Shown: positions 1-8,299, counted from the stretch's first letter. The stretch: 64,000 bases of DNA from Albimonas pacifica (GCF_900113695.1 NZ_FOQH01000005.1:434001-498000); one strand, 5' to 3'. Numbers and translations are program-made. Notes: generated from the letters alone by a model not told the origin.

Positions 1-600
1 CGGCCCCGCCTCCGGCCCGTGGCCCAGCAGCGCCCAGCCGCCCAGCGCGCCGGGATCGGCCGGGCGCCCCTCGCGCGCCAGCAGCGCGGGCGAGGCCACC
101 AGGCAGCGGCGCACCGGGCAGATCCGCCGCCAGATCGTCAGCTTGTCGGAGGGCTGGCCGGAGATGCGCACCGCCAGGTCCGCCGGCTCGGCCATCACGT
201 CGATCAGCCGGTCGGTGAGCGTCACCGAGAACTCCACCGCCGGGTGGGTCTCGCGGAAGGCGGCGATGGCCTCGGGCAGCATCCGCCGGCCCAGCGAGAT
301 CGGCGCGTTGATCCGCAGCCGGCCCGAGAGCGCCCCGGTGTCGGCGCGCAGGTCCTCGGCCGCGACCTCGATCCCCTCGACCAGCGGGCGCACCCGCGCG
401 GCATAGGCCGCCCCCGCCGCGGTCAGCGAGACCCTTCGCGTGGTGCGCAGGAGGAGCTGCACGCCCAGCCGCGTCTCCAGCGCGCCCACGGCGCGGGTCA
501 CGGCGGCCGGGCTCTGGCCCAGGCGCCGGGCGGCGGCGGCGAAGCTCTCCTGCGCCGCCACTTCCAGGAACACGCGAAGGGTCTCCAGCTCGCCGGGCAT
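1..600 (-). CDS. LysR-family transcriptional regulator (3' end cut by window edge)
   Basis: This is a DNA-binding regulator of the LysR family with 200 codons visible and the C-terminus outside the window. The N-terminal winged helix-turn-helix spans about residues 3-62 and contains the family-type stretch SPAAVTRAVGALETRLG. The start of the effector-binding domain follows (about residues 92-110, GRLRINAPISLGRRML). The ATG at 600 fits the usual LysR start only a few residues before the helix-turn-helix. The gene is divergent from the VOC dioxygenase at 727 and shares a 126-bp control region with it, so by the usual LysR arrangement it probably controls that operon in response to an aromatic or quinone ligand. 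The effector is inferred, not visible. Confidence 0.9.
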   Translation of the reverse strand, partial: MPGELETLRVFLEVAAQESFAAAARRLGQSPAAVTRAVGALETRLGVQLLLRTTRRVSLTAAGAAYAARVRPLVEGIEVAAEDLRADTGALSGRLRINAPISLGRRMLPEAIAAFRETHPAVEFSVTLTDRLIDVMAEPADLAVRISGQPSDKLTIWRRICPVRRCLVASPALLAREGRPADPGALGGWALLGHGPEAGP

Positions 601-615
601 CGGATCGTTCCGCAA

Positions 616-646
616 ACTGCAATGATGTCCGACGATTTATTGCGGT
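616..646. promoter_or_regulatory. candidate LysR operator in divergent promoter region
   Basis: An imperfect dyad, ACTGCAAT ... ATTGCGGT, with a 15-base centre lies between the divergent LysR gene and the dioxygenase gene. Six of eight arm positions pair and the core has the T-N11-A character of LysR sites. The surrounding bases are markedly more AT-rich than the flanking genes, as expected for a promoter. Binding is inferred only. Confidence 0.4.
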
Positions 647-726
647 TCTCGGCAGGGCTGTCACCCCCCATCTTGGGCTGGACGACGGGCGCCCCCCCTG
701 GCCCCGCGAAGCCGAAGGACGAAGCT

Positions 727-1653
727 ATGAAGATCAACGGTCTGCATCACGTGACGGCGCTCGCCTCCGGCGCGCGCGAGAACAACGCCTTCTACACCCA
801 CGCGCTGGGACTGCGCCGCGTGAAGAAGACGGTGAACTTCGACGCCCCGGACACCTATCACCTCTACTACGGCGACGAACTGGGCCGGCCGGGCACGGCG
901 ATCACCTACTTTCCCTTCGCCGGCATCGGCAAGGGCGCCAAGGGCGCCGGCACGACCTCCGAGGTCGCCTACTCGATCCCCCTCGGCGCGGCCGACTGGT
1001 GGGCCGAGCGGCTCGACGCCCTGGGCGTGCCCCACGCCCGCCGCGACGGGCCCTTCGGTGAGACCGGCCTGAACCTGGCCGGGCCCGACGGCGAGGCCAT
1101 CGCGCTGGTCGAGGTGGCGGATGATCCGCGCGAAGGCTGGACCGGCGGCGGCGTCGAGGCCGCCCACGCGATCCGCGGCTTCCACGGCGTGACCCTGACC
1201 CTGCGCGAGACGGCGCGGACCCAGGCGCTGCTGGAGACGATGGGCTACGCGGTGGCGGGCGTCGAGGGCGCGCGCACCCGGCTGAAGGTCGCGAACGGCA
1301 ACGGTGCGGACGTCGTCGACCTGGTCGCCGACGCCGAGGCCCCCCGCGCCATCGAGGGCGCGGGCTCGGTCCACCACATCGCCTTCTCGGTCCCCGACCG
1401 GGAGGCGCAGGACGAGGCGCGGCGGATCCTGACCCAGGCCGGCGCGCAGATCACGCCGCCGATCGACCGGGATTACTTCTGGGCGATCTACTTCCGCACC
1501 CCGGGCGGCGTCCTGTTCGAGATCGCCACGGCCGAGCCGGGCTTCGACCGCGACGAGGCGCCCGAGGCGCTGGGAACCGCGCTGAAGCTGCCCCGCCAGC
1601 ACGAGCGCCTGCGTTCGCGGATCGAGGAGATCCTCGAGCCCATCGACGCCTGA
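727..1653 (+). CDS. ring-cleaving VOC-family dioxygenase (MhqO-like)
   Basis: This 308-aa protein has two glyoxalase/bleomycin-resistance (VOC) modules, at about residues 3-130 and 150-285. The N-terminal LHHVTA motif supplies the usual metal histidine. The second module has VHHIAF and the terminal glutamate motif LFEIATAEPGF. This pattern matches the MhqO/MhqA type of ring-cleaving dioxygenase that opens hydroquinone-like aromatics with Fe(II). The open frame extends far upstream, but the ATG at 727 starts directly at the conserved MKINGLHHVTA sequence and follows the divergent promoter. It heads a run of same-strand genes (hydrolase, two pirins) that fit quinone or aromatic detoxification. 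The exact substrate is not deducible. Confidence 0.88.
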   Translation: MKINGLHHVTALASGARENNAFYTHALGLRRVKKTVNFDAPDTYHLYYGDELGRPGTAITYFPFAGIGKGAKGAGTTSEVAYSIPLGAADWWAERLDALGVPHARRDGPFGETGLNLAGPDGEAIALVEVADDPREGWTGGGVEAAHAIRGFHGVTLTLRETARTQALLETMGYAVAGVEGARTRLKVANGNGADVVDLVADAEAPRAIEGAGSVHHIAFSVPDREAQDEARRILTQAGAQITPPIDRDYFWAIYFRTPGGVLFEIATAEPGFDRDEAPEALGTALKLPRQHERLRSRIEEILEPIDA

Positions 1654-1740
1654 CCCCGACGGAGGGGGGGATCGGTCCCCCCTCCCCCCCTCCGCCCCCC
1701 CTCCGCCCCAATCCGCCCCTTCGAGCAGGAGAGCCGAGCC

Positions 1741-2379
1741 ATGACCCAGGTCGCCACCGACCGCATCGGACCCGTCGACGGCCGCATCGCGCTGGTGCGC
1801 CCGCCGCGCCGCCCCGGCGCGCCGCTGGTCTTCGCCTTCCACGGGACCGGCGGGGACGAGAGCCAGTTCGCGGACCTGCTCGCACGCCTCCTGCCCGAGG
1901 CCGGCGTGATCGCGCCGCGGGGCGAGGTCTCCGAGCATGGCGCCGCGCGCTTCTTCCGCCGCAAGGCGGAGGGCGTCTACGACATGGCCGACCTCGAGAC
2001 CCGCCGCGACGCGCTGGCCGCCTGGATCGGGGCGCGCATCGCCGAGCATCCGGGCTCGCCGGCCTGGGCGCTCGGCTATTCCAACGGCGCCAACATCCTG
2101 GCCGCCATGGCCTTCACCACGCCGGGCCTTTTCGAACGGCTGGCCCTGCTGCACCCGCTGATCCCCTGGACGCCCGCGCCCCAGCCGGGGCTCGCCGGCG
2201 CCCGGGTGCTGATCGGCGGCGGCGCCCGCGACCCGATCGCCCCGCGCGAGGGGACTCAGGCGCTCGCCGAGTGGTTCCGCGCCCAGGGGGCGCAGACCCG
2301 CCTCGCCCTGCATCCGGGCGGACACGAGGTCCGGCCGGAGGAGCTGACCGCGCTCGCCGAACTGTTCGGCGAGCCCTGA
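1741..2379 (+). CDS. alpha/beta hydrolase, carboxylesterase type (MhqD-like)
   Basis: This 212-aa protein is a compact alpha/beta hydrolase of the phospholipase/carboxylesterase type. HGTGGDE near residue 33 forms the oxyanion region and GYSNGAN holds the nucleophilic serine. The acid lies in GARDPIAP and the histidine in PGGHEV near the C-terminus. Length and motif order match MhqD-type hydrolases, which are often paired with MhqO-type dioxygenases. A Shine-Dalgarno-like AGGAGA lies just upstream of the ATG. The gene is 87 bp downstream of the dioxygenase and 18 bp upstream of the first pirin, so an operon is likely. The role in hydrolysing ring-cleavage or quinone-conjugate products is inferred from the context. 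Confidence 0.85.
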   Translation: MTQVATDRIGPVDGRIALVRPPRRPGAPLVFAFHGTGGDESQFADLLARLLPEAGVIAPRGEVSEHGAARFFRRKAEGVYDMADLETRRDALAAWIGARIAEHPGSPAWALGYSNGANILAAMAFTTPGLFERLALLHPLIPWTPAPQPGLAGARVLIGGGARDPIAPREGTQALAEWFRAQGAQTRLALHPGGHEVRPEELTALAELFGEP

Positions 2380-2397
2380 GCGGAAAGGAGACGCGCG

Positions 2398-3087
2398 ATG
2401 ACCCACCTGATTCACGAGAGCATGAACCGCGGCCGCAGCCGTCTGGGCTGGGTCGACGCGTTCCACAGCTTCTCCTTCGGCGGCTTCCACGACCCCGAGC
2501 GCATGGGCCACGGCCGGCTGCGGGTGCTCAACGAGGACCGCATCGCCCCCGGCGCGGGCTTCCCGCCCCATGACCATGCCGACGTCGACGTGCTGACCGT
2601 GGTCCTCAAGGGCCGCCTGCGCCACGAGGACGACATGGGCCATGTCGAGGAGATCGCCGCCGGCGAGGTGCAGCTGATGCGCGCCGGGTCGGGCGTGACC
2701 CATTCCGAGGCCAACCCCTCGCCCGACGAGGCGGCCCAGGCCCTGCAGATCTGGCTGATCCCCCGCCTGCGGGGCGGCGCCCCGGCCTACGCCCGCGCCC
2801 GCCTGCCGGAGGGGGAGGGGCCGCACCTGCTCGCCTCCGGCGACGGGGCGGGGCTGCTGACGCTCGGCTCGGACGTGCGCGTCTGGTGGGGCCGGCCGGA
2901 GGAGGGCGCGCGCACCCGCTTCGACCTCGCCCCCGGCCGCAAGGGCTTCGTGCAGCTCGTCGAGGGTTTCGGCATGATGGAGGACGAGCGGCTGGTCGCC
3001 GGCGACGGCCTCCAGGTCGAGGAGACGCCGCCCGAGTTGCTCTGGGCCTCGCAGGGCGCTTACCTCTTCTTCGACCTGCCCGCCTGA
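2398..3087 (+). CDS. pirin family protein (YhaK-like cupin)
   Basis: This 229-aa bicupin is of the pirin family. The N-terminal cupin carries the metal-binding pattern PPHDHADVDVLTVV, followed by GSGVTHSEANPS with the third histidine and the glutamate region. The opening RGRSRLGWVDAFHSFSF is a pirin signature (W..S.HSFSF type). AAGGAG precedes the ATG at good spacing. Some pirins have quercetin 2,3-dioxygenase activity in vitro, while others act as redox-sensing cofactors; the sequence does not decide between these. It sits between the MhqD-like hydrolase and a second, larger pirin, which supports a role in handling aromatic electrophiles. Confidence 0.9.
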   Translation: MTHLIHESMNRGRSRLGWVDAFHSFSFGGFHDPERMGHGRLRVLNEDRIAPGAGFPPHDHADVDVLTVVLKGRLRHEDDMGHVEEIAAGEVQLMRAGSGVTHSEANPSPDEAAQALQIWLIPRLRGGAPAYARARLPEGEGPHLLASGDGAGLLTLGSDVRVWWGRPEEGARTRFDLAPGRKGFVQLVEGFGMMEDERLVAGDGLQVEETPPELLWASQGAYLFFDLPA

Positions 3088-3155
3088 GCCTGTCGGGGGC
3101 GCCCGCCGCGCCCCCGATCCGCCCCCCCGATCCGCCTGCAACGGAAGGACGCGCC

Positions 3156-4100
3156 ATGAGCTGGAACCCCACCCAGAACCCCGAGTGCCCGGAGGCCGGC
3201 GGCCTCGACTCGATCGAGACGCTGATCATCCCCCGGGCCCGCGACCTCGGCGGCTTCGAGGTGCGCCGGGCGCTGCCCGCGCCCAAGCGCCAGATGGTCG
3301 GCCCCTTCATCTTCTTCGACCAGATGGGCCCGGCCGAGTTCCTCACCGGCGGCGGCATCGACGTGCGCCCGCACCCGCACACCGGGCTCGCGACCGTCAC
3401 CTACCTCTACAAGGGGGAGTTTCATCACCGCGACTCCACCGGGGCCGACCAGATGGTCTATCCCGGCGAGGTCAACTGGATGATCGCGGGGCAGGGCGTC
3501 ACCCACTCCGAGCGCACCTCCGAGGAGATGCGCCGCAAGCCCGGCTCGCTGTTCGGCATCCAGACCTGGGTGGCGCTGCCCGACGAGGCCGAGGACGTCG
3601 ACGCCGCCTTCGAGCACCACGGCAAGGCGGCGCTGCCCTTCCTCGAGGACGGCGGAGTCTCGACCCGCCTGATCCTGGGCCACGCCTGGGGCGCGAAGGC
3701 CCCGGTGAAGACCTTCACCGAGACCTTCTACGCCGACGTGGCGCTGGCGCCGGGCGCCTCGCTGCCGCTGCCCGACGACCACGAGGACCGCGGCGTCTAC
3801 ATCGTCGAGGGCGCGGTGGAGATCGCGGGCGAGCGGTTCGAGGCCGGCCGGATGATGGTGTTCCGCCCCGGCGACCGCATCAGCCTGAAGGCGGGCGAGC
3901 AGGGGGCGCGGCTGATGGCGCTCGGCGGCGAGACGCTGAACGGGCCGCGCTACGTGTCGTGGAACTTCGTCGCCTCCTCGCCCGAGCGCATCGAGGAGGC
4001 CAAGCGCGCCTGGGCGGAGGGCGACTTCGCCCATGGCCGCTTCGCCCTGCCGCCCGGCGACACGGCCGAGTTCATCCCGCTGCCCGACGCGCTGCGCTGA
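3156..4100 (+). CDS. pirin family protein, second copy
   Basis: This 314-aa pirin is longer than its neighbour and belongs to the group with a full C-terminal cupin. The N-terminal metal site shows RPHPHTGLATVTYL and GQGVTHSERTS, giving the His-x-His, His and Glu ligands. The C-terminal cupin includes RGVYIVEGAVEIAG. GGAAGGA lies 6-12 bases before the ATG at 3156. The gene is 68 bp after the first pirin and is followed by a strong hairpin, so it is probably the last gene of the operon beginning at 727. The two pirins differ in length and sequence, so this is not a recent tandem duplication. Confidence 0.9.
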   Translation: MSWNPTQNPECPEAGGLDSIETLIIPRARDLGGFEVRRALPAPKRQMVGPFIFFDQMGPAEFLTGGGIDVRPHPHTGLATVTYLYKGEFHHRDSTGADQMVYPGEVNWMIAGQGVTHSERTSEEMRRKPGSLFGIQTWVALPDEAEDVDAAFEHHGKAALPFLEDGGVSTRLILGHAWGAKAPVKTFTETFYADVALAPGASLPLPDDHEDRGVYIVEGAVEIAGERFEAGRMMVFRPGDRISLKAGEQGARLMALGGETLNGPRYVSWNFVASSPERIEEAKRAWAEGDFAHGRFALPPGDTAEFIPLPDALR

Positions 4101-4117
4101 CCGCGGGGGCCTGCGCG

Positions 4118-4150
4118 GAAGGGGCGCGATCCGCCGGATCGCGCCCCTTC
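4118..4150. terminator. bidirectional terminator-like hairpin
   Basis: A perfect 15-bp stem (GAAGGGGCGCGATCC / GGATCGCGCCCCTTC) with a 3-base loop lies between the converging pirin and Rid genes. It lacks a long T tract, as is common in high-GC genomes. Confidence 0.7.
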
Positions 4151-4162
4151 GCCGTCTGCGCC

Positions 4163-4558
4163 TCAGGCCTGGGGGAGGCGGGCGATCACCTTGATCTCGA
4201 AGTCGAAGCCCGCGAGCCAGGTGACGCCCACGGCGGTCCAGTTGGGGTAGGGCGCCTCGGGGAAGGCCCGGCTCTTGGCCGCGAGCACCGTCTCGAACTG
4301 CGCCTCGGGATCGGTGTGGAAGGTGGTGACGTCGACGATGTCCTCCAGCCCCGCGCCGGCCGCGGCCAGCACCGCGCGCAGGTTGTCGAAGGCGAGGTCC
4401 ACCTGCTTGGCGAAGTCCGGCTCGGGCGAGCCGTCCGGGCGGCTGCCCACCTGGCCCGAGACGAACAGGAGGTCGCCCGAGCGGATCGCGGCGGAATAGC
4501 CGTGGGCGTCGTAGAGGGCGTGGCGCCCTTCGGGGAAAACGGGTTCGTTGCGGAGCAT
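4163..4558 (-). CDS. Rid-family (YjgF/YER057c/UK114) protein
   Basis: This 131-aa single-domain protein has the Rid fold pattern: GDLLFVSGQVGSRPDG near residue 27, then DLAFDNLRAVLAAAG, and FEIKVIARLP at the end. RidA proper hydrolyses reactive enamines and imines using an arginine just before the C-terminal strands. Here that region reads YPNWTAVGVTW, so the arginine appears to be missing. This suggests one of the non-deaminase Rid subgroups. The gene is divergent from a TetR regulator across a 116-bp region carrying two palindromic operators, so the regulator probably represses it. Such Rid-TetR pairs usually respond to a small metabolite, which I cannot name here. Confidence 0.85.
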   Translation of the reverse strand: MLRNEPVFPEGRHALYDAHGYSAAIRSGDLLFVSGQVGSRPDGSPEPDFAKQVDLAFDNLRAVLAAAGAGLEDIVDVTTFHTDPEAQFETVLAAKSRAFPEAPYPNWTAVGVTWLAGFDFEIKVIARLPQA

Positions 4559-4595
4559 GGCGGTCGTCCTTTCGGGACTCGCCCCGGGGGGCGGT

Positions 4596-4618
4596 TTCAC
4601 ATACGTTGTGTATGTGAA
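4596..4618. promoter_or_regulatory. palindromic operator 1 (probable TetR site)
   Basis: The 23-bp palindrome has perfect 9-bp arms, TTCACATAC and GTATGTGAA, separated by GTTGT. It lies between the divergent Rid and TetR genes. The form is typical of a TetR dimer site. Confidence 0.75.
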
Positions 4619-4622
4619 TTGG

Positions 4623-4643
4623 TCACATACGCCGCGTATGTCA
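4623..4643. promoter_or_regulatory. palindromic operator 2 (probable TetR site)
   Basis: A second copy of the ACATAC-N5-GTATGT element is centred 26 bp from operator 1 and has the centre GCCGC. The shared six-base half-site across two independent centres makes chance unlikely. The site lies about 30 bp before the TetR start codon, so it fits autorepression. Confidence 0.72.
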
Positions 4644-4674
4644 ATGGGCGACGCGCACGGAGAACGGAGGAGCC

Positions 4675-5274
4675 ATGGCGGCCAGGCGGGCGGAGATGAT
4701 GGCGGAGACCCGCGCCAAGCTGATCGCGGCCGGGCGCAGGGCCTTCGCCGAGAAGGGCTATGCGGCGACCTCGATGGACGACCTGACCGCCGCGGTCGGG
4801 CTGACGCGCGGCGCGCTCTATCACAATTTCGGCGACAAGCGCGGGCTGCTGGCCGCGGTGGTCGACCAGGTCGACGAGGAGATGGCGACCCGCGCCGCCG
4901 CCGAGGCCGAGCGGCGGGGCGGCGACGACTGGGAGAAGCTGCTGATCGAGGGCGTGGCATACATCGAGGCCGCGATGACGCCCGAGGTGCAGCGCATCGT
5001 GCTGCTCGACGGGCCGGCGGTGCTCGGCGATCCCTCGAACTGGCCGAGCCAGAACAAGTGCCTCGCCGCCACCATGGACTGTCTCGCGCGGCTGGCCGGA
5101 ACGGGGCGGATCAAGCCGGTTTCGATCGAGGCGGCGGCGCGGCTGCTGAACGGCGCGGCGCTGAACGCGGCCCTGTGGGTGGCGGCGAGCGAGAGCCCCG
5201 ACGCGGTGCTGCCCGAGGCGATCGAGGCCTTCACCCACCTCGCCTCCGGCCTGCTGGTGCGCGAGCCCGCCTGA
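4675..5274 (+). CDS. TetR/AcrR-family transcriptional regulator
   Basis: This 199-aa protein has a TetR-type N-terminal helix-turn-helix at about residues 12-55. It includes GRRAFAEKGYAATSMDD, TRGALYHNFGDKRGL and the expected aromatic YHNF motif. The C-terminal ligand-binding domain is all-helical and has no recognised signature. GGAGGAG precedes the ATG. The two ACATAC palindromes immediately upstream are its likely binding sites, controlling itself and the divergent Rid-family gene. The epoxide-hydrolase-like gene 236 bp downstream on the same strand may also belong to its regulon, but the gap leaves room for a separate promoter. Confidence 0.92.
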   Translation: MAARRAEMMAETRAKLIAAGRRAFAEKGYAATSMDDLTAAVGLTRGALYHNFGDKRGLLAAVVDQVDEEMATRAAAEAERRGGDDWEKLLIEGVAYIEAAMTPEVQRIVLLDGPAVLGDPSNWPSQNKCLAATMDCLARLAGTGRIKPVSIEAAARLLNGAALNAALWVAASESPDAVLPEAIEAFTHLASGLLVREPA

Positions 5275-5510
5275 CGCAGCCGCCGCTTCGTCGGCGCCGC
5301 CCTGGCGCCGGACCGGAGCCGCCGGCGCGGGGGCCCTGTGGGGCGGCGGTCTCGCGCCGTCGGGCGGGTCGGTCGGGCGACGCCCGGCGGGCGGAGCGGG
5401 GGGCTTCCGGGGCGCCGGGATCGCTGATTTCACCGACCGGCCGGTTGACAGGCGGGGCGGCGGCGGCGCTCCATGCCCCTCCCTGGAACCGGCATGAAGG
5501 CGGGACTGCG

Positions 5511-6659
5511 ATGACCTCGACCCTGGCGGATGCGCCGCTGCCCCCCTCGATCCGCGTGCGGCGGGTGGACGGGGTCAACGGCCTCTCGATGCAGATCCTG
5601 GAGGCGGGGCACGAGACGCCGGACCGCCCGCTGGCCCTGCTGCTGCACGGGTTCCCGGAGCTCGCCTACAGCTGGCGCAGGGTGATGCCGGCGCTGGCCG
5701 AGGCGGGGTTCCACGTCGTCGCTCCCGACCAGCGGGGCTATGGCGGCACCACCGGCTGGGACGGGCGCTACGACGGCGACCTCGCGGCCTCGCGGATGCT
5801 CAACCTCGCCACCGACGCGCTGACCCTGGTGCGCCGGCTGGGGCGGGAGCGGGCGGAGCTGCTTGTGGGGCACGACTTCGGCTCGCCGGTCGCTTCCTGG
5901 GCCGCGCTGACCCGGCCGGACGTCTTCGAGCGCGTGGCGCTGATGAGCGCCCCCTTCGCCGGCCCGCCGCCGCTGCCCCCGGGCCCGGCCGAGCCGCCGG
6001 CGCCCGACATCGACGCCGCGCTCGCCGCCCTGCCGCGGCCGCGCAAGCACTACCAGCACCACTACGCCACCCGCGAGGCGGAGGCGGAGATGCTGGGCGC
6101 CCCCCAGGGCCTGCACGCCTTCCTGCGCGCCTACTACCACATGAAGAGCGCCGACTGGGCGCAGAACGCCCCGCACCCGCTCGACGGCTGGACGGCCGAG
6201 GCGCTGGCGCAGATGCCGACCTACTACGTCATGGACCGCGCCTGCGGGATGGCGGAGACGGTGGCCCCGCACATGCCCGATGCGGAGACGCTCGCCGCGA
6301 ACGACTGGCTGACGGACCCGGAGATGGCGGTCTATGCCGAGGCCTTCGCCCGCACCGGCTTCCAGGGGGCGCTGAACTGGTATCGCTGCAGCCTAGACCC
6401 CGCGCAGCTTCGCGAACATCGGCTGTTCGCGGGGCGGCGGATCGAGGCGCCGGCGATCTTCCTCGCCGGGGCCAGCGACTGGGGGATCTACCAAAAGCCC
6501 GGCGCCGACATCCGCGCCATGGACGACCGCGCCTTCGCGCGCTTCCACGGCGTGCACCTGATCGAGGGCGCGGGCCACTGGGTGCAGCAGGAGCAGCCCG
6601 AGGCGACCGTCGCCCGCCTGCTGGCCTTCGCCGCCGAGACGGGCCTCGCGCTGGGCTGA
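5511..6659 (+). CDS. alpha/beta hydrolase, epoxide-hydrolase type
   Basis: This 382-aa protein has an alpha/beta-hydrolase core with an extended cap of about 120 residues. LLHGFPELAYSWR forms the oxyanion hole and DQRGYGGT follows. GHDFGSPVA has aspartate, not serine, at the nucleophile elbow. The catalytic histidine is in EGAGHWVQQEQPE near residue 355. Aspartate plus HGFPE-type motifs point to a soluble epoxide hydrolase or, less likely, a haloalkane dehalogenase. The cap contains several tyrosines (HHYATRE, AYYHMKS, NWYRCS) compatible with the epoxide-protonating pair. The frame is open further upstream, but the ATG at 5511 gives the normal family start. The physiological substrate is unknown. 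Confidence 0.82.
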   Translation: MTSTLADAPLPPSIRVRRVDGVNGLSMQILEAGHETPDRPLALLLHGFPELAYSWRRVMPALAEAGFHVVAPDQRGYGGTTGWDGRYDGDLAASRMLNLATDALTLVRRLGRERAELLVGHDFGSPVASWAALTRPDVFERVALMSAPFAGPPPLPPGPAEPPAPDIDAALAALPRPRKHYQHHYATREAEAEMLGAPQGLHAFLRAYYHMKSADWAQNAPHPLDGWTAEALAQMPTYYVMDRACGMAETVAPHMPDAETLAANDWLTDPEMAVYAEAFARTGFQGALNWYRCSLDPAQLREHRLFAGRRIEAPAIFLAGASDWGIYQKPGADIRAMDDRAFARFHGVHLIEGAGHWVQQEQPEATVARLLAFAAETGLALG

Positions 6660-6727
6660 GAGGGGCGCGCAGGGCGGCCGTCCAGCGACCTCGCCACGCC
6701 CGGCCCGGGACGGGCGGCGGGCGGGAG

Positions 6728-6750
6728 GCCCCGGGTCGAGCCCGGGGCGC
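6728..6750. repeat. small GC-rich hairpin
   Basis: An inverted repeat, GCCCCGGG and CCCGGGGC around a 5-base loop, lies in the convergent gap after the epoxide-hydrolase-like gene. A second, longer hairpin follows at 6813. It may assist termination; no other signal is seen in this 228-bp gap. Confidence 0.4.
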
Positions 6751-6812
6751 CCGCCGGGGCGGGCGGCACGCGAAGCGTTCCCGAGGCGCACGCTGCGGCG
6801 GGCGGCACGCGA

Positions 6813-6838
6813 AAGGCCCCGGGAGCGCCCGGGGCCTT
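6813..6838. terminator. bidirectional terminator-like hairpin
   Basis: An 11-bp perfect stem, AAGGCCCCGGG / CCCGGGGCCTT, with an AGCG loop lies between the converging epoxide-hydrolase-like gene and the thiolase gene. Confidence 0.65.
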
Positions 6839-6887
6839 CCTTGATGGGTCTGCGCGGGGGCCGCGGGACCCCCGGGGCTCGGACCCC

Positions 6888-8096
6888 TCAGGCGGCCTTG
6901 AACAGCGCCGCGAGGCCCTGGCCGCCGCCGATGCACATGGTCTCGACCGCGGTTTTCGCGCCCGAGCGCTTCATGTGGTTGAGCATGGTCGCCAGGATCC
7001 GCCCGCCGGTCGCGCCGACCGGGTGGCCCAGCGAGATGCCCGAGCCCATCGGGTTCATCCGCTCGAAATCCGATTTCTCGAACTTCCACTCGCGGGTGCA
7101 GGCGAGCGCCTGGGCGGCGAAGGCCTCGTTGAGCTCGATCAGGTCGATGTCCTTGAGCGACATCTCGGCCCGCGTCAGCATCTTGGCCACCGCCGGCACC
7201 GGCCCGATGCCCATGCGGTTGGGGGCGACCCCCGCCACCGCCCAGCCCGAGAGCGTGGCGAGCGGCGTCAGCCCATACTTCGCCACCATCGCGCCCGAGG
7301 CCACGATCGCCGCCGAAGCGCCGTCGTTCTGGCCCGAGGCGTTGCCCGCGGTCACCGTCGCGTCGGGGTCCTGGCGGCCCATGATCGGGCGCAGCTTCGA
7401 GAGCGCCTCGAGGTTCGCGTCGGGGCGGGGATGCTCGTCCGTCTCCACCACCACGTCGCCCTTGCGGGTCTTGATGGTGATCGGGACGATCTCGTCGCGG
7501 AACAGGCCCCCCTGCTGGGCCGAGACGGCGCGGGCGTGGGACTCGACCGCGAACGCGTCCTGCTCCTCGCGCGGGATCGAATAGTCGCGGCGCAGGTTCT
7601 CCGCCGTCTCGATCATCCCGCCGGGAACCGGGAAATTCTTGCCGCCGGCGGTGACGCGGCCGCGGGTCAGGCTGTCGTGCAGCATCATGCCGCCCGCCTT
7701 GGCGCCGTAGCGGCCCTCATGGGTGAAGAACGAGGCGTTGGACATCGACTCGGCCCCGCCCACGATCACCAGGTCCGAGCCGCCCGAGGCGACCTGCAGG
7801 CAGCCGTAGATGATCGCCTGCAGGCCCGAGCCGCAGCGACGGTCGAGCTGCAGCCCGCCCGCCGTCTCCGGCAGGCCGGCGTCGAGCGCCACCACGCGGC
7901 CGAGCGCGGGCGCTTCCATCGACGGGTAGCACTGGGCGAAGAGGACGTCGTCCACGTCCTCGGGCGCGATCTCGGTGCGCTCGAGCAGGGCCTTCACGAC
8001 GGCCGCGCCCAGCTCGTGGGCCATCACCGGCTTCAGCGAGCCGCCGAAGCCGCCGACCGGGGTGCGCAGGGGGGAGCAGATATAGGCGTCGTTCAC
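6888..8096 (-). CDS. acetyl-CoA C-acyltransferase (thiolase)
   Basis: This 402-aa thiolase condenses or cleaves 3-ketoacyl-CoA with CoA. The acylated cysteine is in LDRRCGSGLQAI near residue 90. The histidine is in NPMGSGISLGHPVGATGGR and the second cysteine in ETMCIGGGQGLA, in the expected order. The frame is open to 8153, but the GTG at 8096 gives the family start VNDAYICSPLRTPVG and has AGGAGG seven bases upstream. It stands alone between convergent and divergent neighbours, so the sequence does not decide between biosynthetic (PHB-type) and degradative roles. NASGQNDGASA is the usual thiolase 'NASG.NDGA' signature. Confidence 0.95.
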   Translation of the reverse strand: MNDAYICSPLRTPVGGFGGSLKPVMAHELGAAVVKALLERTEIAPEDVDDVLFAQCYPSMEAPALGRVVALDAGLPETAGGLQLDRRCGSGLQAIIYGCLQVASGGSDLVIVGGAESMSNASFFTHEGRYGAKAGGMMLHDSLTRGRVTAGGKNFPVPGGMIETAENLRRDYSIPREEQDAFAVESHARAVSAQQGGLFRDEIVPITIKTRKGDVVVETDEHPRPDANLEALSKLRPIMGRQDPDATVTAGNASGQNDGASAAIVASGAMVAKYGLTPLATLSGWAVAGVAPNRMGIGPVPAVAKMLTRAEMSLKDIDLIELNEAFAAQALACTREWKFEKSDFERMNPMGSGISLGHPVGATGGRILATMLNHMKRSGAKTAVETMCIGGGQGLAALFKAA

Positions 8097-8299
8097 GGGT
8101 TTCCTCCTGTCGTGCGGCCGGTAGGACCGCCTGTCGGGCGCGACCATACCCAACCGCGCGCGGCAAGCCTATGGGCGGGCCGAAACCTGCCGGCGGATGC
8201 GACGCCCGGCCCCTGCGCCGCGCGGGGCCGCAACGCCCTTGCCCTCGCGCGCCCGGCGCGCCATCGAGGGGGCCCCGCGGAGCAGACCCCGAGCACCCC

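Noticed and set aside
661-3141. 826-codon open frame on the minus strand across the dioxygenase-pirin operon
   Set aside because: Low-complexity Arg/Gly/Ala composition, no domain, and it is antisense to four genes with clear motifs. High GC content produces such frames throughout the window.
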